Positions 32,360-46,784 of a stretch of 64,000 bases of DNA are shown piece after piece. The DNA is from Myxococcales bacterium. GTDB lineage: Bacteria > Myxococcota_A > Polyangia > Haliangiales > Haliangiaceae. Location: assembly GCA_016794525.1 (NCBI GenBank), contig JAEUJY010000101.1, positions 17,038 to 81,037 on the forward strand, given 5' to 3'. How positions within the stretch are numbered: position 1 is the stretch's first letter; each line of letters begins with the position of its first letter. The notes below the pieces were generated by a model. The model saw only the letters and a list, made by a program, of their open reading frames with translations. It was not told where the DNA came from and did no database searches. A program made the position numbers and the translations under genes.

Positions 32360-33286
32360 GTGAATCTCCGGGGCCTCGCTGCGTTCGCGCTCGCGCTCGC
32401 GGTCGCCGTGGCCCCGGTCATGGCCCAGCCGGCGCCGCCGGTGCCGCCGCCGCCGTCGGACGAGGTGCTGCCCGAGGAGGCGCTGACCCAGAAGCTGGCG
32501 GTGTGGCGCATCGACGCGCTCGGCATCGACACCGAGCTGGTCGGCCGCCTCGAGGCGCTGTTCCGCATGGAGCTCGACCGCCTGGCCACCGCGGCGCTGC
32601 CCAGCCGCCGCGACATCGACAAGGCCATCGCCGGCGACGCCGAGCTGTCGCGCTGCGGCGGCGAGGATCGCTGCGTCGCCGCGATCGGCAAGAAGCTCGG
32701 CGTCGACGTCATGGTCACCGGCTCGGTGGCGGCGATGGGCGACAACTACATCATGAACATCAAGGCGGTCGACGTGGCCAAGGGCACGCAGATCCGCCGC
32801 ATCGCGTCCGACCCGCTGCGCGGCAGCCCCGACGAGCTGATCGACGCGATCCGCGTCGCCGCCTACCGGCTCCTGGCCCCCGATCAGCTGTACGGCTCGG
32901 CGGTGGTGCTGACCGACCTGCTGGGCGCGACCGTCGAGGTCGACGGCAAGAAGGTCGGCGCGACGCCGCTGCCGGGACCGATCGCCAAGCTGCCGCTGGG
33001 CGAGCACACGCTCAAGGTCTCGGCCAAGGGCTACACGCCGTTCGAGCAGCCGGTCACCGTGCGCTTCCAGAAGGCCACGCGGGTCGTCGTGCGCCTGACC
33101 GTCGCCCCCGGCGATCCCGAGGGCGTCGCGCCGCCGATCGTCGTCACCCGCCGGCCGTCGCCCTGGTACTCGTCGACGTGGGCCTACGTCGGCGTCGGCG
33201 TGGTCGCGGTCATCGCCGGCGTCGCGATCGGCTACGCGGCGTCGCGCCCGACGATCGTCGACTGCGCCACCGAGGCCTGCCGATGA
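32360..33286 (+). CDS. Exported PEGA-domain protein with C-terminal anchor (1)
   Basis: 308 aa; GTG 32360 gives a signal peptide ending APVMAQ (the frame is open further up to another GTG at 32345). A PilZ/TolB-N-like domain follows (KLAVWRIDALGIDTELVGRL, with CGGEDRCVAAIGKKLGVDVM and VTGSVAAMG). A PEGA repeat occurs near residues 190-250 (ATVEVDGKKVGATPLPGPIA, LPLGEHTLKVSAKGYTPFEQ). One membrane helix near 275-297 and a short Cys-containing tail end the protein. Its stop overlaps the next start (ATGA). First gene of a three-gene operon. Confidence 0.82.
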   Translation: MNLRGLAAFALALAVAVAPVMAQPAPPVPPPPSDEVLPEEALTQKLAVWRIDALGIDTELVGRLEALFRMELDRLATAALPSRRDIDKAIAGDAELSRCGGEDRCVAAIGKKLGVDVMVTGSVAAMGDNYIMNIKAVDVAKGTQIRRIASDPLRGSPDELIDAIRVAAYRLLAPDQLYGSAVVLTDLLGATVEVDGKKVGATPLPGPIAKLPLGEHTLKVSAKGYTPFEQPVTVRFQKATRVVVRLTVAPGDPEGVAPPIVVTRRPSPWYSSTWAYVGVGVVAVIAGVAIGYAASRPTIVDCATEACR

Positions 33287-34176
33287 GGCGCGTGGCGATC
33301 GCGACGCTCGCGGTGGCGCTCGGCGCCGGGGTCGCGCACGCGCAGCCGACGCCGCCGGCCACGATCGCGGTCGCGCCGCTGACGATGCTGGGCGCCGAGG
33401 ACACCTCGACCACCGGCAAGCAGATCGAGGCGCGGGTGGCCAAGGACATCGCCGGCCTCGGCGGCAAGGTCATCACCGCCGCCGAGGTGGTCGACGCCAC
33501 CAAGAAGGCCAAGAAGCCGGCGCTGCGCGCGTGCGACGGCGATCCCGGCTGCCTGGCCGACCTCGGCGCGCTGGTCGGCGCGTCGGTCGTGGTGTTCGGC
33601 GAGGTCGGCGGCCTGGGCGACGTGCAGGTGCTGTCGCTGGGCGCGGTCGACGTCGCCACCCGCAAGGAGCGGCGCCGGGTGCGGGTGTCGCTGGCGTCCG
33701 CCGAGGAGGGCGGCGTGCCCGGCGCGGTCACCCGGCTGCTCGATCCCGACCGGTACCTGGGCGAGCTGAAGCTGACGGTGTCGGTCGACGGCGCGTCGAT
33801 CTACGTCGACGGCAAGCGGCTGGGCAAGTCGCCGACGCCGATCGTCAAGCTCGCGGTCGGCGCCCACGCGCTGCGCGTCACCCACCCCGAGCACCGCGAC
33901 TACGTGCGCTTCGTCGACATCGGCTTCGGCACCGCGACGCCGGTCGAGGTCAAGCTCGAGAAGTTCGCGTCGGTCGAGTCGGCGGTCGAGTCGACCGATC
34001 ACCCCAAGCCGACCGGCCCGATCACCTACGTCGATCAGCCGGCGCGCTGGTACCGCCGCTGGTGGGCGGTGGCCGGCTTCGCCGCGGTCGCGGTCACCAC
34101 CGCGGTGGTGATCGGCGCCAGCATCGACTACGACGTCGGCGCCCAGGGCGAGGGCACCGTCAAGCCGCCGCCGTGA
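33283..34176 (+). CDS. Exported PEGA-domain protein with C-terminal anchor (2)
   Basis: 297 aa, same architecture as the preceding gene: signal peptide (...GAGVAHAQP), a domain with CDGDPGCLADLGALVGASVV, a PEGA repeat (ASIYVDGKRLGKSPTPIVKL, VGAHALRVTHPEHRDYVRFV) and a C-terminal membrane helix (AVAGFAAVAVTTAVVIGASI). The two proteins are clearly homologous in layout, so an ancient tandem duplication is likely. Coupled at both ends by 4-base overlaps (ATGA before, GTGA after). Confidence 0.82.
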   Translation: MRRVAIATLAVALGAGVAHAQPTPPATIAVAPLTMLGAEDTSTTGKQIEARVAKDIAGLGGKVITAAEVVDATKKAKKPALRACDGDPGCLADLGALVGASVVVFGEVGGLGDVQVLSLGAVDVATRKERRRVRVSLASAEEGGVPGAVTRLLDPDRYLGELKLTVSVDGASIYVDGKRLGKSPTPIVKLAVGAHALRVTHPEHRDYVRFVDIGFGTATPVEVKLEKFASVESAVESTDHPKPTGPITYVDQPARWYRRWWAVAGFAAVAVTTAVVIGASIDYDVGAQGEGTVKPPP

Positions 34177-35372
34177 GGGCGGCGCTGGTCGCGGCGATCG
34201 CGCTGGCCGCGTGCGGCGGCGACGATCACGCCACGATCGACGCGGCGCCGATCGACGCGCCGGCGCCGCTGGGCACCTGGGACGCGCCGATCGTGATCGC
34301 CGCGCTGCCGTACGCCGCGGCCGGCGACACGACGACGGCCACCGAGGTGCGCGCCGAGCGCTACGACTGCGCGGGGACGATCGACGAGCGCGGCGCCGAG
34401 GTGGTCTACCGCCTCGACCTCGCGGCGCCGACGATCGTGACGATCGCGGTCGACGCCGCGGCGCCGGTCGACGTCGACGTCCACGTGCTGCGCGCCGCCG
34501 CGACCGGCGCGCTCGCGGCCGGCTGCCTGACCCGCGACGACCGCGCGTTCGTCGTCGACCTGGCCGGCGGCAGCTGGTGGATCGCGGTCGACACCTACGC
34601 CGGCGGCGCGGCGCCCGCGGCCGGCGCGTACACGCTGACCGTCGACGTGCCCCGCTCGACCGCGTGCCTGACCAACCCGATCCCGATGTGCCAGGCCGGC
34701 GACGCGCCCGACGTCAACGGCGCGCCGACGCCGCCGGCCGGCCTCGGCGGCTGCCCCGCCGGCATGGCCCGCGTCGACGCGTTCTGCGTCGATCGCTGGG
34801 AGGCGGCGCTGGTCGGCGCCGACGGCACCGGCTGGTCGCCGTACCAGAACCCGGGCGCCGCCGCGGTGGTCGCGGTCAGCGCGCCGGGGCTGGTGCCGCA
34901 GGGGTACATCAACCAGACCCAGGCCACCGCCGCGTGCGCCGCCGCCGGCAAGCGGCTGTGCACCGACGCCGAGTGGCTGCGCGCGTGCCAGGGCGCCGCC
35001 GGCACGACGTATCCCTACGGCGCGACGCGGATGCCCGGCGTCTGCAACGACGCGCGCACGTGCCACCCCGCGGTCCAGTACTTCCAGTCGAGCGACAGCT
35101 CGGTGTTCTCGATGATCGGCCACGGCTGCCTCGACCAGCTCCCCGACGGCCTGGCCCGCACCGGGGCCCACGCCGGCTGCGTCTCGGCCGACGGCCTCTA
35201 CGACCTGATGGGCAACCTGCACGAGTGGACCGCCGATCCCGCCGGCACGTTCCGCGGCGGGTTCTTCGTCGACACGATGATCAACGGCAACGGCTGCCTC
35301 TACCGCACCACCGCCCACGACGTCTCGCACTGGGACTACTCGACCGGCTTCCGCTGCTGCGCCGACCCGTGA
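34173..35372 (+). CDS. Lipoprotein with formylglycine-generating-enzyme-fold domain
   Basis: 399 aa. GTG start overlaps the upstream stop. Signal peptide and lipobox (IALAAC, Cys13), then a beta-rich region (about 25-165). From about residue 190 onward the SUMF1/FGE-sulfatase fold appears: VDAFCVDRWE, AACAAAGKRLCTDAEWLRAC, DLMGNLHEWTADPAG, FRGGFF and GFRCCADP at the end. In catalytic FGE a pair of cysteines five residues apart binds copper; here only the first fits (NGCLYRTTAHD), so it is probably a ligand-binding or structural version rather than a sulfatase-activating enzyme. No sulfatase gene in the window. Confidence 0.82.
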   Translation: MRAALVAAIALAACGGDDHATIDAAPIDAPAPLGTWDAPIVIAALPYAAAGDTTTATEVRAERYDCAGTIDERGAEVVYRLDLAAPTIVTIAVDAAAPVDVDVHVLRAAATGALAAGCLTRDDRAFVVDLAGGSWWIAVDTYAGGAAPAAGAYTLTVDVPRSTACLTNPIPMCQAGDAPDVNGAPTPPAGLGGCPAGMARVDAFCVDRWEAALVGADGTGWSPYQNPGAAAVVAVSAPGLVPQGYINQTQATAACAAAGKRLCTDAEWLRACQGAAGTTYPYGATRMPGVCNDARTCHPAVQYFQSSDSSVFSMIGHGCLDQLPDGLARTGAHAGCVSADGLYDLMGNLHEWTADPAGTFRGGFFVDTMINGNGCLYRTTAHDVSHWDYSTGFRCCADP

Positions 35373-35394
35373 GCGGCCGGCGGCGCCGGCGGCC

Positions 35395-35859
35395 TCACCG
35401 CAGGCGCTGGGACATCCGCGCGCGGCGGATGGTCGTGCCGTCGGCGCAGCCGCCGCTCGGCGCGTCCTCGTAGGTCGGCGTCAGCGCCACCGCCAGCACC
35501 TCGACGCCGTCGCGCGCGACCCGCAGGTCCAGCTGCGCCGGACCGTCGGCGAGCGTCGCGTCGAACGCCTCGACGATCAGCCGGTCGTCGGCCACCTGCG
35601 GCCACACCAGCACGTGCAGCGCGCCGGCGCCGCCCTGCTCGGTCGTGCACGTCGTCGCTTCGCAGGCGACGACGACGGTCTCGCCCCACGCGTCGACCTG
35701 GATGCGGTAGGCGCCCGGCGTGGCGCCGTCGAGCGTGATCGCGACGCCGCCCCGGTAGGCGATGTTGTCGCAGCTCGCGCTGACACAGCCGAGCGAACCA
35801 GCCGCCGGCGCGACGCTCGCCAGCACGCCGCACATCCACAGCCCGAACCTGCGCGTCAT
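35395..35859 (-). CDS. Small Cys-rich putative lipoprotein, 154 aa
   Basis: Starts MTRRFGLWMCGVLASVAPAA with a lipobox-like SLGC (about Cys25) followed by VSASCDNIAYRG. A beta-sandwich-like mature domain (GVAITLDGATPGAYRIQVDA, VVVACEATTCTTE). Three further cysteine pairs suggest disulfides. Function unknown. Transcribed on the minus strand just after the coiled-coil lipoprotein gene (11-base gap), so probably one operon. Confidence 0.72.
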   Translation of the reverse strand: MTRRFGLWMCGVLASVAPAAGSLGCVSASCDNIAYRGGVAITLDGATPGAYRIQVDAWGETVVVACEATTCTTEQGGAGALHVLVWPQVADDRLIVEAFDATLADGPAQLDLRVARDGVEVLAVALTPTYEDAPSGGCADGTTIRRARMSQRLR

Positions 35860-35870
35860 CGCGGCGGCGC

Positions 35871-36812
35871 TTACTTCGACAGGTACGGGTAGATGCTGTT
35901 GAGCTTCTTGTTCGCGCCCTTGTAGTTGCCGTCGACGAACAGCTCGGTGGCCGACCCGAGCAGCTCGGACACCGCCTTGTTGTCGTCGTCGGACAAGGAC
36001 TTCTTCTTGGCCAGCGCCGACAGCCGCGCGCTCTTGGCCTGGACGAACCCGCGATCGACGTTGAGCGCGTTGACCTGCTTGAGCAGCTGGGTCGCGGTGA
36101 CGTAGGCGGTGCCGAGGTCGTTGTCCTTGAGCGCGTCGCTGGTGTCCTTGTACAGCTCGCGGATCGCGCCCGGCAGGTCGTCGACCAGGATGCCCTTGTC
36201 GCTCATCGCGCTCTTGGCCTTGCCGAACGCGCTGTCGACCTCGGACCGCGAGTGCTTGCCGGCCTTGGGATCGACGGTCTGGATGATCGTCGTGCCGCCG
36301 CCGGCGCCGCAGGTCTCCTTCTCGCGCAGCGCCTGCTCGTGCTCGCGGGTCGCCATCGCCGCCTCGCGCAGCGCCACCTTCTCCTCGCGCGCCGCCAGCG
36401 CCTTCTCGCGCGCCGCCATGCCGGCCTCGCGGGTCGCGACCTGCGCGGTGACGTCGGCGCCGGCCGCGAGCAGCGTCTTGCGCTCGGCGACCAGCTGCTC
36501 GAGCATCTCGGACTCGGCGCTGCTCAGCGAGGCCTCCTGCGACTTCAAGGCCTCGACCTTCCGGTCGACCTCGGTGGTATCGCCGCCCTCGGACGCGATC
36601 TTCTCGCGCTCCGCCGCCAGCTTGGCCTTCTCGTCGGCCAGGCCCTGCCGGCTCTTGAGCAGCGCGTCGCGCCGCGCGACCAGCGCCTCCTCGGCGGCGG
36701 AGTCGACCGCGGCGGTCGGGGTCGGCTTGGCCTTCCCCTTGTCCTTGCAAGCAGGTGCACAAACCAAGGCTGCGGCCACGAGTCCCCAGTGAAGCCAGCG
36801 CATAGGCTTCAT
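35871..36812 (-). CDS. Coiled-coil lipoprotein, 313 aa
   Basis: Signal peptide with lipobox (VCAPAC, Cys22) then a Lys/Pro linker. Residues about 38-165 form a long coiled coil with repeated REKALAAREEKVALREAAM-like heptads (repeat unit roughly ALxARExxxA). A C-terminal helical domain (about 190-313) follows. The coiled coil may span the periplasm. ATG at 36803 is an alternative start: the -10-like TACAAT (36813-36818) touches the first ATG. Divergent from gltB. Confidence 0.78.
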   Translation of the reverse strand: MKPMRWLHWGLVAAALVCAPACKDKGKAKPTPTAAVDSAAEEALVARRDALLKSRQGLADEKAKLAAEREKIASEGGDTTEVDRKVEALKSQEASLSSAESEMLEQLVAERKTLLAAGADVTAQVATREAGMAAREKALAAREEKVALREAAMATREHEQALREKETCGAGGGTTIIQTVDPKAGKHSRSEVDSAFGKAKSAMSDKGILVDDLPGAIRELYKDTSDALKDNDLGTAYVTATQLLKQVNALNVDRGFVQAKSARLSALAKKKSLSDDDNKAVSELLGSATELFVDGNYKGANKKLNSIYPYLSK

Positions 36813-36843
36813 ATTGTATGTGTGCGAAGGGGGGCTGCGCCAG

Positions 36844-36860
36844 CTAACGCATTGCGTTAG
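36844..36860. promoter_or_regulatory. Inverted repeat upstream of gltB
   Basis: CTAACGC-ATT-GCGTTAG, two perfect 7-base arms with a 3-base centre, ending 12 bases before the gltB start and in the divergent gap with the coiled-coil lipoprotein. It fits an operator or a small leader hairpin. No clear gltB promoter boxes or Shine-Dalgarno site seen. Confidence 0.5.
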
Positions 36861-36872
36861 ACTTGACGCACC

Positions 36873-42919
<6,047 letters not shown>

Positions 42920-42962
42920 GACCGCGACCGGCCTCGGCGCCGTCGCGCGCGGCGGCCGGCGC

Positions 42963-45794
42963 TCAGCGCTTGCCGACCGCCCCGCCGCAGGTGCAGGCGC
43001 CGCCCGGCTGCGGGTGGACGACGAAGTACGCGATCGGCGGCGGCGACGACGTGCACGCGCCGGCGCTGCCCCAGGTCGGCGGCAGGCCGCCGCCCGCGGT
43101 CGAGCCGATGCCCGACCCGGGGCAGGTCGCCGCGCTCACCGACGACAGCGTCGTGAACATCGGCGTCTGGCCGGTCATGCCGGGCGCCAGCGCGACGTAG
43201 GTGTTGGGCGAGCTGGTGCACGCCGGGGTGCTGGCGAGGCTGTAGCTGTTGACGCCGGCGCTGGCGTTGAGCCGGTTGGGCGGCTGGTAGACCAGCGTCC
43301 CCGGCATCGGCATCGGCAGCGTGGTCTGGCCGTAGAGCCCGGCCAGGAAGTTGCCCGGCACCTGCGCCACCACCACCAGGCGGTCCATGATCAGGCAGGT
43401 CGGCAGCGTCGGGACGGTGTCGTTGCGGCCCGAGATCACGCCGGCCCACGCGGTCGGCAGCGTCACCGTGACCGCGCCGGTCGGCGCGCCCGGGAACCGC
43501 CCGATCCAGATCGTGTCGTCGGGCGACTGCAGCACCATCAGCGTCTTGACCGGCACGCCGGCGTCGGGGTTGAAGACGACGTTCGAGTTCTCGTCGTTGC
43601 GGTTGTCGTCACGGATCGAGTGGATCGTCACCGGGTGCGGCACGTTCCAGTCGTCGACCGAGAACGACAACGTCGAGCTGCCGACGACGTAGTTGGCCAG
43701 CCCGGCGTTGATGTTGACGCTGACCGCGCTCGCCGGCCGGGCGGTGAGCGTGACGTTGACGGTGCGCTCGTCGTCCTCGGGGATGGTCAGCGACGCCGGG
43801 CTGAAGGCCAGCCCGAGCACGTCGTTGTCGGTGACGGTGACGGTCGCGGCGGTGCTGAGCGCGGCGCCGTCGCTCCAGGTGACGGTCGCCACCTCGCCGA
43901 CCGCGTTGGCGTCGTCGAGGCCGGTCAGCGTCACGACCGCCCCGGTCTGCCAGTTGGAGCCGTTGAGCGTGACCATCGGCGAGCCCATGATGCCGACCGA
44001 CATCGGATCGCTGGAGACGCCGCTGATCACGTAGCTGGCGCCGCCGGGGTCGGCGGACAGCCGGAGCGTGACGGTCGCGGTGCCGCCCTCGGTGAGCGGC
44101 ACGGACATCGGCGTCACCGTGAGCCCGGTGACCGTCGTGTCGCGCACGGTCACGTTGACGTTGACCGTCGCGGCCCCGGCCGTCGACAGCCGCACCGAGC
44201 CGGTCTCGCCGGTGGCGTTGCCGTCCGGCCCCGCGGTCAGCGTCACCGGCTTGGGCTGGTTCCAGTCGGACGGCCCGAAGGTCAGCATCGACGGCGTGGC
44301 GTTGACGTTGGTCACCAGCGACGCCACCGCCACCATCGTCGCGCCGGCCGGCTGGAAGCCCAGCGAGACGTCGAACATCACCGACGCCCCCTCGTCGACC
44401 GTCACCGCGCTCGGCGCGTTGATCACCTGGGTGTCGTCGTCGGCGATCGTCAGCGTCACGGTCACCGGGGTGGCGGCGTCGGGGCTGGTCAGCGTGATCG
44501 TCGCGCTGTCGTTCACCAGGTCGGCGTCCTGGGCGACGCTGACGTGCACGGTCTTGGGCGTCGCGTAGTCGGCGGCGGTGAACGTCAGCTGGGTGGCGTC
44601 GACGCCGATCGGCCCGGCCACGCCGAGGTCGACGGTGGTGGTCGAGGTCGGGGCGTAGGCCAGCCGGACCCCGATCGGTATGCTGGCCGTGCCCTCGGTG
44701 GTGTTGATCGTGCCCGGGCTGGCCTGGATGACCTGGACGTCGGGATCGGTGGCGGTGACGGTCACGGTCTGGGGCGTGATGCCGGTGGCCGCCAGCGTCA
44801 CGATCGCGGTGCTGTCGGCGTGATCGACGTCGGCCGGCAGGTCGATCCGCACCGGCTTGGGGGTGGCGAAGTCGCTGGTCGTGAAGAAGACCGCGCTCGG
44901 CACCGCCGCGGCGTGGCCGTTCGACGCCGTCACGTTCACCGTCACCGGTCCGGGCGGCATCTGCGTCAGCGACACCGCGAGCTCGGGCGCGGCGCTGCCG
45001 CCCTCGGTGCCGGCGACCGACGCCGGCGTCACCGCGATGTTGAGGATGTCGTCGTCGGTGACCGTCACCGGCACCGCCACCGACGTCAGGCCGCTGGCGG
45101 CGAACGTCACGTCGACCTGCTCGGAGGTGGTGTTGCCGTCGGCGACCGCGTGGACGGTGACCGGCTTGAGCGTGTCCCACTCGCCGGGCGTGAACATGAC
45201 GCTCGGGGTCGACACCCCGACCGCCAGCCCGTTGGCCGAGGTCACCGCGACGGTGACGTTGCCGGTCGGCCGCGCGGTCAGGCTCACCTGCAGCGTCGCG
45301 TCGGTGTTCTCGAGGACGTTGACGCCGGTCGTCGGCGCGACGAACAGCCCGAGGCGATCGTCGTCGGCGACCGCCACCGGCACCGACACCGTGCCGACGC
45401 TCGACTGGAAGACGACGTCGCCGGAGATCGCGGCGGCGTCGTCGTCCTGCGCCGCGCGCACGGTGACGACCTTGTCGCCCCAGTCGTCGGGGGCGAAGGT
45501 CCACATGGTCGGGCTGGTGGTGACGCCGGGATCCGACGGCGTGATGACGACGTTGACCGCCGCCGTCGGCGCCGCCGACAGCCGGATCACCACCGACGTC
45601 GAGCCGCCCTCGAGCAGATCGATCGGCGTCGACGGCGAGACCTGGAGCCGCGCGCCGCCGGCGTCGACGGTGTCGCTGCCGTCGATGCCGCCGTCGGAGA
45701 CCGCGGCGTCGCCGTCGTCCGGCAAGACGTAGTGGGTGCCGTCGACCTTGCAGGCGACCAGCGCGAGGCATCCGATCCAGACGTAGGCGCGCAC
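42963..45794 (-). CDS. Lipoprotein with about seven Calx-beta-like repeats
   Basis: 943 aa. GTG start; lipobox LVAC (Cys15), then an Asp-rich spacer. About seven tandem beta-sandwich units of some 100 residues follow, each beginning with a strand like LQVSPSTPIDLLEGGST or VTGLTVTPMSVPLTEGG and ending in a DDD/DND motif, typical of calcium-binding Calx-beta domains. Consecutive units are clearly diverged. The last 190 residues differ: a Cys-containing domain with CLIMDRLVVVAQVPGNF and a CTCGGAVGKR tail. Probably an adhesive or surface protein. Shares one base with the upstream stop (TAGTG), so it belongs to the kinase operon. Confidence 0.85.
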   Translation of the reverse strand: MRAYVWIGCLALVACKVDGTHYVLPDDGDAAVSDGGIDGSDTVDAGGARLQVSPSTPIDLLEGGSTSVVIRLSAAPTAAVNVVITPSDPGVTTSPTMWTFAPDDWGDKVVTVRAAQDDDAAAISGDVVFQSSVGTVSVPVAVADDDRLGLFVAPTTGVNVLENTDATLQVSLTARPTGNVTVAVTSANGLAVGVSTPSVMFTPGEWDTLKPVTVHAVADGNTTSEQVDVTFAASGLTSVAVPVTVTDDDILNIAVTPASVAGTEGGSAAPELAVSLTQMPPGPVTVNVTASNGHAAAVPSAVFFTTSDFATPKPVRIDLPADVDHADSTAIVTLAATGITPQTVTVTATDPDVQVIQASPGTINTTEGTASIPIGVRLAYAPTSTTTVDLGVAGPIGVDATQLTFTAADYATPKTVHVSVAQDADLVNDSATITLTSPDAATPVTVTLTIADDDTQVINAPSAVTVDEGASVMFDVSLGFQPAGATMVAVASLVTNVNATPSMLTFGPSDWNQPKPVTLTAGPDGNATGETGSVRLSTAGAATVNVNVTVRDTTVTGLTVTPMSVPLTEGGTATVTLRLSADPGGASYVISGVSSDPMSVGIMGSPMVTLNGSNWQTGAVVTLTGLDDANAVGEVATVTWSDGAALSTAATVTVTDNDVLGLAFSPASLTIPEDDERTVNVTLTARPASAVSVNINAGLANYVVGSSTLSFSVDDWNVPHPVTIHSIRDDNRNDENSNVVFNPDAGVPVKTLMVLQSPDDTIWIGRFPGAPTGAVTVTLPTAWAGVISGRNDTVPTLPTCLIMDRLVVVAQVPGNFLAGLYGQTTLPMPMPGTLVYQPPNRLNASAGVNSYSLASTPACTSSPNTYVALAPGMTGQTPMFTTLSSVSAATCPGSGIGSTAGGGLPPTWGSAGACTSSPPPIAYFVVHPQPGGACTCGGAVGKR

Positions 45795-46765
45795 TAGAAC
45801 CTCACCGCCGCCGCGACGCCGGCGGCGCCGGGCGTGAGCACCGGCGTCACCGCCACCCGCTCGGGCGCGGCGCGACCGCCGGTGAACCACAGGATCGCCG
45901 CCGCCGCGACGGCCGCGCCGCCGACGCCGTAGGCCAGGTTGGCCAGCGTGGCGCGGGTGCGCGCGCGATCGAGCGCGTCGTTGGCGGCGACCGCCTCGGT
46001 GCACACCACCGCGGCGCACAGGGCGTGGGCGTCGTCCTCGAGCGCGCCCGCCGACAGGCCGGCCCACACCCCGACGCCGACCACGATCACGCCGGCGGCG
46101 CCGACGCCGATCGCCACCTTGCGCCGCCCGGGCAGGCCGGTCGGCTCCTGGCTGGGGGCCTCGACGTGCGTGACCAGGCCGGGATCGACGATCGGGTTCC
46201 GGGGCGCGATCGTCGTCGTCGCGTCGGCGAGCTTGGGCACCTCGATCGTGACGTCGCCGCCCTCGATCGGCACGGCGACGGTCTGCTCCCACGGCTCGAA
46301 GCCCAGCGCCGTCGCGCGCAGCACCAGCTGGCCGCCGTCGACCGGCACCGCCCGCCCCCACAGCGCCTTGTCGACCGGCGCGCCGTCGCGGGTGACCGCG
46401 AGCGCGGCGACCGGCTGGGCGATCTTGATGGTCAGCTTCGACAGCCGCGGCCCGAGCGCGGCCACCTTGGCGTCGGCCACCTGCTTCTTGGCGGGATCCT
46501 TGGCGCGCGCCGACGCGTCGGCGTAGGCCGACCACGCCGACGCCAGCTGGCCGCGCTTCTCGCGACAGTCGCCGAGCCGGATCAGCGTGCCGGTGCGCGG
46601 CTCGATGCGGTTCGACGCCTCGAACGCGTCGCACGCCTCCTCGAGCTTGCCCTCGCGCATCAGCCGGTCGCCGTCCTGGAACAGCACCTCGGCGGCCGCG
46701 TCCTGGGCCAGCGCGACCCGCGCCAGGGCGGCCAGCGCCACGACGATGACGATCACGTTCCGCAT
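45794..46765 (-). CDS. Exported TPR/PEGA-like protein with two membrane helices
   Basis: 323 aa. Signal peptide (MRNVIVIVVALAALARVALAQ), a short TPR-like region (LFQDGDRLMREGKLEEACDA, LIRLGDCREKRGQLASAW), and a PEGA-like segment (AALAVTRDGAPVDKALWG, GGQLVLRATALGFEPWEQ). Two hydrophobic helices follow (VAIGVGAAGVIVVGVGVWAG and GVGGAAVAAAAILWF). Second gene of the kinase operon: 19 bases after the kinase, and overlapping the Calx-beta gene. It may link the kinase to the surface protein. Confidence 0.8.
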   Translation of the reverse strand: MRNVIVIVVALAALARVALAQDAAAEVLFQDGDRLMREGKLEEACDAFEASNRIEPRTGTLIRLGDCREKRGQLASAWSAYADASARAKDPAKKQVADAKVAALGPRLSKLTIKIAQPVAALAVTRDGAPVDKALWGRAVPVDGGQLVLRATALGFEPWEQTVAVPIEGGDVTIEVPKLADATTTIAPRNPIVDPGLVTHVEAPSQEPTGLPGRRKVAIGVGAAGVIVVGVGVWAGLSAGALEDDAHALCAAVVCTEAVAANDALDRARTRATLANLAYGVGGAAVAAAAILWFTGGRAAPERVAVTPVLTPGAAGVAAAVRF

Positions 46766-46784
46766 GCGGGTGCTCCAGCGGCGA

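Noticed and set aside
34740..35372. Active sulfatase-modifying enzyme
   Set aside because: One of two catalytic cysteines is missing in my alignment and no sulfatase gene is present.
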